The notes under the pieces: generated by a model
The model's database searches: none
The model's input: the letters and a program-made list of their open reading frames with translations, nothing else
Told to the model about the DNA's origin: nothing
Shown here: one piece after another, positions 54,945 to 64,000 of the stretch
Position numbering within the stretch: the stretch's first letter is position 1
How the letters are laid out: each line of letters starts with the position of its first letter
Translations under genes and position numbers: made by a program
From: Carettochelys insculpta
Taxonomy: Eukaryota; Chordata; Testudines; Carettochelyidae
Assembly (NCBI RefSeq): GCF_033958435.1
Contig: NC_134138.1
Location: forward strand, 180,466,798 to 180,530,797
Reading direction: 5' to 3'
DNA length: 64,000 nt

Positions 54945-55240
54945 GTCCCGCCCCTTCCTGCCCCCACCTCAGAGCCTGCTGCTTCCTCTCTCCTCCCTCC
55001 TTTTCTAAAATCTCCTGCATGCTGTGAAACTGCTGAGGACAGTGGAGAGGACGCACGGGAAGGGCTGATCTGCAGCAGGTGGGAGCTGATGGGGGCTGCT
55101 GACATATTACTGTGACTCTGTGACAATGGACACTGGTAAATTCTACTCCTTCTCATGCTCAGATTGGCCACCCCTGAATTACTGGACTTGTTTGCTTTAA
55201 TCCTCATTGTTGTGTTGCTGGATAGTCCATGGAACCACCT

Positions 55241-56884
55241 GATGCTTTACCCAAGATTAAGGGGTAACAGCAGTCTCTGCCACTTGGTGCTGTGCTGTGG
55301 TCTCTCCTAAGCACCCCAGACTCAGAAGCATAACTGAGCCCTTTCCATACGCACATTAACCGTATTTGCACTCTGTCCCAGAGTGGCAAATCAACCTGTG
55401 TATATCGATGGAAGATGTTGCCTATAGAACTGAATGATTGTTGGAAACCACTGTAAGAATACATGAAGGTTTGTGTATGAAGTACGTATTAAATTCAGAT
55501 AAAAAGCAGACCAGGAGCTGGCTTCAGGTTGACACTGTTAGGCACATTTGATTTTCTCCAGTGGCACAGGAGATCCTATGTTTAGCAAAGTCATGGTGGT
55601 TCTGCTGCATGGTGAGGCAGGCCGTGGAGTGGCTATGCATGGGAATGCTTTTTGTGCAGGCAGGCAATGCTGCCTGTGCAGGTCCACCAGCACCACTCTG
55701 TGGACTATATATATATATATATATATATATATCAGCTGGTTGGTTTCCTGCATCTGGCATGTGTGAGCAGAATTTCTTCCCTACCAAGCTGTGCAGCACC
55801 CATTTATTTAAGCTTTGTGCCTACGACTAGTTTGGCCTGTTATATGGATTGTTTTTTTCCTCCATACAAAAATATTACATGCGAAAGGAATAAGCACTAC
55901 ATTATAAATGTTGGGCAATTTCTAGGAAACCAGGAAATACTTTTAAAATCTTGGTTCAATGGCTCCTGTAGTAAATTTATGTTCTTAATATAAGGCTTTT
56001 GTGGGAGAGATTAACCAGTTTTTAAAAAAACAGCTACCCCGCTTATTACTTTAAAAAATAATAAAAAAAATCCTCAGGTTTACTGAAGCTGTTGTTTCTT
56101 ACCCACAAAATTTGCACCATTCCAGTGCATAAAAGTACTACATAAAAAGTTAAGAAAATACAAAACATTATATTAGGTAGATGTTTATCTTCATAATTAT
56201 GACTTGAAGTATAAATGCATGGCTGTCTGTTAAAGTAAGGCAGTGTAGTAGAAAACACACGTGTTTACAAACATCAGTGCTCAAATCCTAAATAAAGAAA
56301 TGTTTGAACTCCCAGACGTGGCTTCCTGCTCTGATGGGAGAGATGGCAGCTCAGTAACCTGGTCAGACCTGGGGAATCTTCTGACCTCCCTCCTTGCTCT
56401 GGAAAACTGTGAAATTAATTTTTGCATGGATTTTAATCTTTTTTAATTTTTGTAATAAACATCAATAATTTCCTGGGGCATCTTTAAACAAAATAAAACT
56501 GATGGCCTTATTAATATGTCATGAACCTGAGTGTAACATAAATTGTCAGAAATCCAGAAAAAATAGTGCAGAGGAGAAGAGTAATTAATAATGTTCTGAT
56601 ATACATTATCAGATAGAAAACTGTGGTTATTAATGTTTTGGGTTCAAGCCAGAGAAAACAATGAAATGAAGAGTTTGGGCTTGATTCCCTCTAGGTGGTG
56701 ATGGCTGCAGGCATAGGACCCCTGCGATGGAGAGTCCACTTCCAAGAAGGAATTGTCAATATACCTCCTACTTCACCCAGGGCACACACCTTTATCCCAC
56801 CCGACATGTTGCAGATTGAGTAATGTTTACTGGAGGGTGTGATAATTCATCGCAGCACTCAGGCAGAGTTGAAAGTCCAGAAGC
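55241..56884. other. Gene-free stretch; possible conserved block at 56270-56660
   Basis: Contains a TA microsatellite at 55706-55732. Bases 56270-56660 look unique, with homeodomain-like TTAATTTTTGCATGG and GTAATTAATAATG cores and a TTATCAGATAG GATA-type palindrome. This may be a conserved regulatory element, but nothing here proves it. Confidence 0.3.
55706..55732. repeat. (TA)n microsatellite
   Basis: About thirteen uninterrupted TA units. Confidence 0.92.
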
Positions 56885-57838
56885 TACAGGCATGTCTACG
56901 CTTGCCATTGAAAGCAGTGGTGTCCATGCCAAAATTTAACAATCGCCACACCACACACACACACACACACACACCACCTGCAAACTGCGGTGACTCACCA
57001 GAGCCACCCTGAGCTGTGCCAGGTGCACGAAGAGCCACCACTGCCACTGCCACCATGTGCTTGTCCCACCAACTAATGGGGCGCACGCGCAGAGGGGGCT
57101 CTACATGTGTGGCTCCGATGAGCCACTTCACCACACCCTGCTGCCCTGTTTGCCGCATGTGGCGAATGGACAGCCTATTGGACACCGCAGATTTAAAAGT
57201 CCCTTTTTTGGCATAAAAACTGTGGGAGCATCTACACTTGCCAATGACTTCTTGCACAGAAAGAAAACCACCTCCACAAGAAGCATACGGCTGTTACCAG
57301 TGATGCTCTTGTGGCAATGTGCAAGTGAAGACATGTTCTTGCTGTTTCAGAGTTTTTAGCCTGTGTAGGATATCCTATGTGACCACTCTGGCCAGCATTT
57401 CTTCTGCTTCTTCAGCAGGTAGAAAGATATCCACTCCTCCCCCTAAAGCCCCAGGAACTTCAAAACTCCCATTTTCTTGGAAAGTACTCACTTGTCGTCT
57501 GGCCAGGTTACAGTGCCTGATCCACAGAACAAAGGATCCCCTGCTTTCAGCAATGTTGAGCTACAGCAGCTGATCAGTGTTTGGAGACAGGGGGCTGTGC
57601 AGGGACCCAAGGTGTTGGCCCCACCCTCCACTTCCCACAAGACCTATTGTCAGAATGGAGAGAGATGTACCGTGGGATAGCTGGCTTCGGGGGGATGCTC
57701 CCATCCAAGATGGAAGTGCTGGAAATGCAAACACACTGATGCCTATGAAAGAACATGAGTAAGTAAGCCAGTTCTCTCCTTTTACCAGCTCTCTGTTACA
57801 GGTGAAGTTGACAGCACAAAAACTCTGCAAGTGTAGAA
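56885..57838. mobile_element. Composite MITE block with GTCTAC-G/C-CTTGCC termini
   Basis: Left end GGCATGTCTACGCTTGCC at 56888. An inward copy GAGCATCTACACTTGCC lies at 57225, and right-type ends GTGCAAGTGAAGACATG (57318-57335) and TGCAAGTGTAGAAC (57825-57838) follow. The pairing of ends is ambiguous: two overlapping or nested MITEs are likely. A GC-rich segment and a CA run lie inside. Confidence 0.5.
56952..56974. repeat. (CA)n microsatellite
   Basis: About eleven CA units inside the MITE block. Confidence 0.85.
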
Positions 57839-60800
57839 CTAAACTAAAGGTGCTTCACATCCAACAGAACTGCCCAACAGGGAGCATGGGGATGGAAATA
57901 CCACCTGCTTGCTGTCTGCGGCTAAATCGCTAATGTAGAGGGATACACTTGACACCTTTTAACCTGAATTCCATCCTTTAGCCCATCCTAATGGCAGGGG
58001 GTACTGTGTATGTGGAGGACAGGGAGTAAAGCGTAACTAGAAGAGTGAGCTTGGGAGGGCATGGTGGGATGAAGGAAATCAACAGCCTTGAAGCCCTAGT
58101 TGGGCTAGGACACAGAGTTTGGGGACCAGTACTTACAAGCTCCCTGTCAGCCTACCTGGTAGAATTCCATTTTGAAATGACCAAAAGGAACCATTATAGG
58201 TTTTTTTGTCTTTTTTTTTATTTTTAATTCTGTTTCTCATCGGCTTTCAAAATGCCTGGCTTTTATTCCAAACTGGAAACAAGCAAAATTCTGAAATTCT
58301 CCATGACATTGCTGTTCTCCACACAGGTCTGTAGAAAATTGCAATTTGTACTTTATTTTAAACTAAAGTTATTGAGAACTTCCAGCATTGCAGTTTTCAG
58401 CGCAGCAAGACTAAGGGACTGATATTTCCTTTTGTTTACACCAGCATAAATCAAGTGTAACTTGGCTGAAGTCAGTCAAATTACACAAGGGTGAATACAT
58501 TGGAGGCGAGAAGAGAATCAGGCTGTAACCTTACAAGTTTTTAAAAATAGAGTAAAGTGAATGCTTGCTATTCTGCAGGCACACGGTGACCTGCAAAGCA
58601 CAAGCTCATGCATTATTAACGTATGCCTATTTAAATGCAGATTTTTGTGCTCTTTACACAAGACTTCAGGGAAATCCTCTTCACATAAATTGTAACAGGA
58701 TAGCAAATTGTAATTCAATATTTCACTTTAACGCCTGTTGCAGCTTATTGATCTTAATTTTCTATCACTTTTAATGCAACATTTGTCGGGGCGGGGGGAA
58801 GAGAGGGGATTGCATGCATATTAATAAGGCTTGTAATTAATTATTAATTATTTCTGATATTCCACATACCTGTGCCAGGAACGGCATTGTGCTTATATGC
58901 TGGTGCCTGTTTTCAGTAATGGAAACTGGCAAGGTGTGACCTTACGTTTTGCAGGAAGTAACAGACACAGAATTGGGAAGAGGGGGAGGAGAAAAGGCAA
59001 TAAACAAGTCACCATAATAGCCTTTCTGGTCATGGGGATGTTGGGCTCTCCAACACTTCTGGGTCAAAGTAAAGCTCTGATTCTTCAGTGGCAGCCACAG
59101 GGCTTAGCTCAGGGTCTAAATATTGTGCACTGGATTCATTAAATGCTTGGAGGGGGGGCAAATGTAGCTTTTTGTCTTCCCACACCCAAAGTCTAGTTTC
59201 CCACTAAGCCAGTCCCGTCTCCTTTTCCACAATACTGATTTTCATCAGTAACTGCTAATGTTGGGAGAGGTCTACCATTGTCATCTTTATTCATACAGTA
59301 CCTTGCACAATAGGGTTCTGGTCTGAAACTGGGGACCCTAGTGCTATGGTAATAAAAATAATAACACGTAGCAATAACTTTTTTATCACCTTCAGAAATT
59401 TCACTGCCATCCCCTACCCCCAAAATGTCGTTCTTTATCTAATGCTATTTGTTTATGCAGTTAACTAATATGGAGAATACTGTGTTCAATTATCCCTTTA
59501 ATTTCATTATTCATTTTTGCCATATAACCCTATGGCTCTCTCCTTAATGGTGGGAGGAGCCTTGAGCTAGACAACGCTGAGTACTGAATGAGGCACGCCT
59601 TAGGGAAATAGCTGATTCCCTATACAAAGCAGCAGGTGGTGCAAGGGAGTCTGGAGACAGAGGACTGGGAAGATATGGGGTAAAAGGGGTAGTGGTAGCA
59701 GCAGCAGCAGCAAAGAACGATTAGCTCTACAGAGATTTTGCACTCTGCTCAGCTCTGAGAAAGACAACTAGGAATTTGCAAACAAAAAGGAGAGAGGCAT
59801 TGAACTGGTGTTTGGGCCTCAAAGGCCAGTATGTGCTTGGAAGACTTAATAAATTGGACTGCCATAGGGTACTATTTTAATTTTTTTTGGACTTTTGAGT
59901 TTACTGAGACCAGGGAGCCAGAGCAATGCAGAGCTACCTCTAGTCAAAAGGGGACATGCTCCACTACATTCCATATCTAGTGATGTGTTAAAGTGAAAGG
60001 CTTCCCTGTGCAGAGAGCTATGCATCCTTCATTTCCCATTCACGATATTTTGAGAATTTAATTCTAAGAGATGCATAGGCCTGTGCCATGGGAGTGAACT
60101 TCCTTTTGACACAATACTACCTATGGCACACACACGACATGAAAGTAACCTAAAGAGGGGTAGGGTTTTTCATGATATCAGTACACACAATTATTAAAAT
60201 TTCTGTGGTATTTGAGGTGGAGTTTGTATCGGTGACTGCCATTTACTCTGTTTTAATACAGCTTAGCACAATGAGGCTGCTGTGTGGTGGATAATTTTAC
60301 AAAAGTGAACTCAATTGTTTTAATTGTTCTGAGTTTTCAGATGAATGTCAGATTGGCAGTACATTGGAGCCACAGAAAGCAGGTGGCTTGGAAGCAGAAT
60401 TAGGTCTAACAGCATTGCTAATGCCAAGCATTCATAAATCACAAAGGATTTTGAAAAGTTTTATTTTTATTTGTCCTTCAGTTTCTGAAACTGTACAGTG
60501 ATCTTGGGTCACATTTTATAACTTTTCTCCACAAGCACAAAAGCTAGGAACTTGTTTGGTAGATTGAGATTTTTGGTTTAAATAAAGACTGAGATTACCA
60601 CCTAACCACATGTCCCCAAGGACTGGGGCTTTATGAACACTAAGTATCACAAGACTTACAATGAATTCATGCCTTGCCAACACTGAGTATACCACAGATT
60701 ATGAGAGGTTTTGTTGATAATTTGGTCGTTAGAGGTTAAGATACCTCCATAATATAACAATAACAATAAAATACAAATTTGTATATATGTAGTAGTCATC

Positions 60801-60888
60801 TCCAAGTAATAAATTATACGTATTGTGACCATTCAAAAGTCTCAATTATCATCAGCCCTCCAAATCTCTGAGTAGCTTCAAACAGTTG
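57839..60888. other. Gene-free stretch; possible conserved block at 58560-58870
   Basis: No gene recognised. Bases 58430-58500 match the TTACACCAG-TAAATC ancient repeat. Bases 58560-58870 (CATGCATTATTAACG, TGCATGCATATTAATAAGGC, TAATTAATTATTAATTA) are homeodomain-core rich and unique-looking. A short (AGC)n run lies at 59697-59710. Confidence 0.35.
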
Positions 60889-61179
60889 GGCTGTGTCTAC
60901 TCTACAAAAACAACTTCAAAGTTGCTTACTTCGAAGTACAACCTTGAAATAAGCAACTTTGAAGTTGAGTGTCTACACACACACTATTTCAAAGTTAAAC
61001 TTTGAAGTAGGGCACTGCTCCATTCCTGGGAATGAAGTAAGGACTTCGACGTTGGGCTCCCAACTTTGAAATTAACTTGGAAGTAAGTGAAAATGTGTGT
61101 AGACTCTCTGGTGGCTACTTCGAAGTAGTGCCTAACTTCGAAGTTAACTTCAAAGTTAGTTCCTAGTGTAGACACACCC
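60889..61179. mobile_element. Harbinger-like MITE, 291 bp, TTG target duplication
   Basis: Left end GGCTGTGTCTAC and right end GTGTAGACACACCC are inverted repeats with TTG on both sides (60886-60888, 61180-61182). The interior is a dense array of AACTTCAAAGTT, TACTTCGAAGTA and ACTTTGAAGT palindromes, the same palindrome class as in the large Harbinger termini, but with otherwise different sequence. Confidence 0.82.
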
Positions 61180-62181
61180 TTGTAGTATCACATAAAAAAC
61201 ACCAAAGAAAAGTTTTCTTCTCTCCTCACTTTCCCATCTCCACCCCAAATATTGACTTTGCCCCACTGACACCTACCCAAGGCAATATTCCTTTGTATAC
61301 AAGTGACAGGATTCATCAAGGCTAGAAATGGGAGTTTTATACCAGTGTAAAAGATATAAATGTAGACAGAGATCTCCACTTTTCCAAAGGTAAATTGCTT
61401 TTAGCTCTGGAAGGCGTTATTATATCACATTGTAAAAATATAACATTATAGATGGCAGAGTAAGTTCCTTTTAGACAATGTTTATTGTTTAAAATATATA
61501 TTCATGGTATTAAAGCAGGCTGGCTTTTACAGGTGGAGGGATATGAAAAAATAATATAGCTCATAGGCATAGAACTTGTTAAATAAAATTCGGCAAAATG
61601 GTTTTGCATCAGAAAATGCAGTTCTCTCTGAATTGAAATACTTGGCAACATTGTTTCATTTTCATCAAAATTCCAGTTCAGTGGAGGAAAATGCAGCAGA
61701 AAAAATGCGAAACCAAAGGAAGATATTTCAGTTTTTGTAATTCTGTAATTTATAAAATAAAATCACACCCAAAAAAGTAAATTTTCTGTTGTGAATCTGA
61801 ATGAAAACAAATTTTTAAATCTCAAAAATCCTTCCAAAAATGTAACTTCTGTTCTCTGCCTTGGCCCATAATAAATTGGAGTAAAGAGATTGCACTAAAA
61901 AGGAAATTTTAATTAGCGTAAATAGCAGAAAAAGCTTCTTGAAATGCGGTAGATGAATCATTGCTTGGGACTTTTCAAGATAGATTGGATAAACATAAGC
62001 TCAGGTACTTTGGTGAATTATCTTGCATTGGCCAGGGAATAAAGTGATCAGATATTAACACTCAGAACTTTACTCTTTCTGTTTTCTGATACTTAGAGAG
62101 TATTGTAACCTATCATCAGGATGTTGTGGCACAGACATTAGAATGTAATACATTTGCCCTGCAAGACTAACAGTTAAACAT
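61180..62181. other. Gene-free AT-rich stretch
   Basis: No gene recognised. Bases 61590-61860 are rich in AAAATTTTC-like words, similar to 46610-46880. Confidence 0.45.
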
Positions 62182-62184
62182 AGA

Positions 62185-62895
62185 GGCTACGTCTACAAGT
62201 GCACGCTACATCAAAATAGCTTATTTCAATGTAGCGACATCGAAATAGTCTATTTCGATGAATAACATCTACATGTCCTCCAGAGCTGGCAACGTCGACG
62301 TTCAACTTCGACGTTGGGCAGCACCACATCGAAATAGGTGCTGCGAGGGAATGTCTACACGCCAAAGTAGCACACATCGAAATAAGGGTGCCAGCAACAG
62401 CTGCAGACAGGGTCACAGGGCAGACTCAACAGCAAGCCGCTCCCTTAAAGGGCCCCTCCCAAACACAGTTGCACTAAACAACACAAGATCCACAGAGCCG
62501 ACAACTGGTTGCAGATGCAGTGCATGCAGCATAGATCCCCAGCTGCCGCAGCAGCAGCCAGAAGCCCTGAGCTAAGGGCTGCTGCACACGGTGACCATAG
62601 AGCCCCACAGGGGCTGGAGAGAGAGCGTCTCTCAACCCCTCAGCTGATGGCCGCCATGGCGGACCCCGCTATTTCGATGTTGCGGGACGCGGATCGTCTA
62701 CACGTGCCCTACTTCAACGTTCAACTTCAAAGTAGGGCGCTATTCCCATCCCCTCATGGGGTTAGCGACTTCGACGTCTCGCCGCCTAACGTCGATTTCA
62801 ACTTCGAAATAGCGCCCAACACGTGTAGCCGTGATGGGCGCTATTTCGAAGTTGGCGCCGCTACTTCGAAGTAGCGTGCACGTGTAGACGCGGCC
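62185..62895 (-). mobile_element. Harbinger MITE, 711 bp, AGA target duplication
   Basis: Inverse copy of 16047-16757, of identical length. Left end GGCTACGTCTACAAGTGCAC, right end GTGCACGTGTAGACGCGGCC, flanked by AGA on both sides (62182-62184, 62896-62898). It has the same internal deletion join. A 121-codon frame occurs here and in 16047-16757, but it reads through terminal palindromes and is not a gene. Confidence 0.94.
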
Positions 62896-62898
62896 AGA

Positions 62899-63529
62899 AG
62901 CTTCATTATTTCTATTGCCTTTGCCAGTTCACCTTTGTTTCACAACACATTACTGCTCATTTGCTGGTTTAAAAATGTGCTTTCTTAATTACACCAGTTG
63001 AAATGTTGGTAGAGTGTGAAAGCAAATAATTTGAACTTTTCCATTTGATCTGTGTGAATCAATAAAGAGTTGTTTATATCCTTTTGCATGCTTACCGCCA
63101 TTTCCATCTTTGCAAGGAAGAAAATCCTATGTCAAAGAAAATAAGTTAAAAGGCTCCCCCTACTGGACAGAGAGGAGTTATTACTGGCAATCTTTCTTAT
63201 AACTTATGTTGTTAATATTGATGCTGTGGTGGTCCCAGGGATATTAAAGAGACTTGTCCCTCTTATAACTTCATCTTTAACATTTCATTCATGAAGACAT
63301 ACTCCTTCTGATTTTGTTTTGTTAAGCTGACAGGTTCTTAGCAGCTGCTTTGTTACTGAAGGTTTATTTCATACATGGAATTTAAGCAGTAGGAATCATT
63401 TTCAGAATCTTCAGCAAAGTGTAAGAAATAAACAATAAGATTCATAGAGGGAAAGTCCAGGGCTAACAACACAAATGTTGTTTAGGGATTTTTGTGTGTT
63501 TTCCATAAAGCTGCAATGTACAATCTGTG
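62899..63529. other. Gene-free stretch
   Basis: Nothing recognisable on either strand. Confidence 0.5.
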
Positions 63530-63531
63530 TA

Positions 63532-63837
63532 CAGGTTGAACCTCTCTCTCCCGGCACCCTCAGACCTAGCCAGTTTCAGATGAGAGAACTTGCTGGACCA
63601 TAGAAGATCAATATTATCTAGCCCATTACCAACATTTCTGCTGCTTACTGGGCTCTTAGAAGATATCTAGGGGTAAATTACAGTTTAGTAACAGCACAAC
63701 ACGCTGAGAGCCAGTACTAGTGGCTGTTAACAGACTTCATGGTATCACAGGAAACTTGGTCACCAGGCTAACTAAAATCATGCCAGATTACGTATGCTGT
63801 TGGACAACAGAGTTCCAGATTAGTGAGGGTCAATCTG
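63532..63837. mobile_element. pogo/Tigger-like MITE, TA target site
   Basis: Left end CAGGTTGAACCTCTCTCTCC and right end TAGTGAGGGTCAATCTG are inverted repeats flanked by TA. Same family and orientation as 11551-11878, with matching interior (TTTCTGCTGCTTACTGGGCT, CTAACTAAAATCATGCC). Confidence 0.82.
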
Positions 63838-64000
63838 TACTACACTCAAAGATGACTAAATTAATTTTGAGACAGTGTAAAGAAATGTTATGACATTTCA
63901 GATCATAAACAGCTTCTACAAGCTGATTGTATGTTATAAATATTTAACTTGATCATCAGTTTTTAGCATGTAACTTCAGAAATGCAGAGTTGGTTCTGAA

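Larger units (their letters stand above)
54713..55176. mobile_element. hAT element with CAGGGGTGGC termini, split by CR1
   Basis: Left end CAGGGGTGGCTAACCTG and right end AGATTGGCCACCCCTG are inverted repeats. The right interior (GAGCTGATGGGGGCTGCTGA, then ATATTACTGTGACTCT) is the reverse of a common turtle hAT MITE. Flanks AGGTATTG and AATTACTG agree at only five of eight, consistent with age. A CR1 tail and a smaller hAT lie inside. Confidence 0.7.
54280..55240. mobile_element. Old CR1/L3-type fragment hosting nested hAT elements
   Basis: 54300-54433 reads TCTAGCATCCTGTCATCAAC, ACAGTGGCCAGTG and CAGAGAAAGCTTCTTCCTAA. It resumes GTAAAGGTTGGCTTGTGATC at 54677-54712. These are consecutive pieces of a CR1/L3-like 3' region. 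Two hAT elements interrupt it. The right limit is uncertain. Confidence 0.6.

Noticed and set aside
1..64000. CRISPR arrays, operons, tRNA or rRNA genes
   Set aside because: No regularly spaced direct repeats, no cloverleaf with intact A and B boxes and no rRNA-like blocks were seen; the repeats present are eukaryotic transposons.
1..64000. Host protein-coding exons
   Set aside because: No open frame outside transposons showed conserved-protein wording with flanking splice sites; very short exons cannot be excluded by eye.

Overview
This is vertebrate nuclear DNA, most likely from a turtle or another non-avian sauropsid. The evidence is the repeat content: CR1 LINEs ending in the ATTCTATG-type tail, Harbinger elements with GTCTACAC termini and their MITEs, hAT and pogo/Tigger-like MITEs, a Penelope-like retroelement with a GIY-YIG domain, an RTE-like LINE and a probable DIRS remnant. 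There is no operon structure, tRNA, rRNA or CRISPR array, and I found no host protein-coding exon. Every open frame with recognisable homology belongs to a transposable element, so the window reads as intergenic (or long-intronic) sequence built from layered insertions.

Layout. 1-3914: a nearly complete PIF/Harbinger transposon cut by the left window edge. It carries a Myb/SANT-like accessory gene on + and a DDE transposase gene on -, arranged convergently, each with a recognisable intron and each lightly broken. Three short deletion derivatives of the same family lie at 7599-8286, 16047-16757 and 62185-62895. 6.7-7.2 kb: an older Harbinger transposase fossil. 9-12.5 kb: MITEs and one unclassified repeat. 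15958-20006: a nest in which an old MITE holds a Harbinger MITE and a second MITE, and the second MITE holds a 2.8 kb CR1. 21.3-25.7 kb: a CR1 fragment, a 1.15 kb hAT with a BED-finger transposase fossil, and a CR1 fragment split by a hAT MITE. 25.7-31 kb: MITE remnants, a pogo-like MITE, a Penelope tail and a block that looks like conserved non-coding DNA. 31.99-34.05 kb: a 5'-truncated RTE-like LINE on -. 37.9-39.8 kb: a 1.9 kb terminal-inverted-repeat element with an internal 300-bp tandem duplication. About 40.9-42.7 kb: a decayed DIRS-like element. 43.0-45.3 kb: a Penelope-like element inside a hAT, followed by a pogo-like MITE. 49.6-50.9 kb: CR1 fragments, one split by a hAT MITE. 52.0-52.8 kb: a pogo-like MITE holding a C-rich minisatellite. 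54.3-55.2 kb: a nest of CR1 and three hAT elements. 53.4, 56.9-57.8, 60.9 and 63.5 kb: more MITEs.

How the parts relate. The Harbinger at the left edge is a plausible source type for the three short copies: they keep its two ends and lack about 3.3 kb of interior. Its two proteins would act together in known Harbinger systems, the Myb-like protein binding the termini and the DDE protein cutting. Several internally unrelated MITE families share GTCTACAC-like termini, which suggests a common mobilising transposase. Exact target-site duplications (8 bp for hAT, 3 bp for Harbinger, TA for pogo-like) fix many borders to the base and give the relative insertion order. Family names come from recognised protein motifs and termini, not from a database search.
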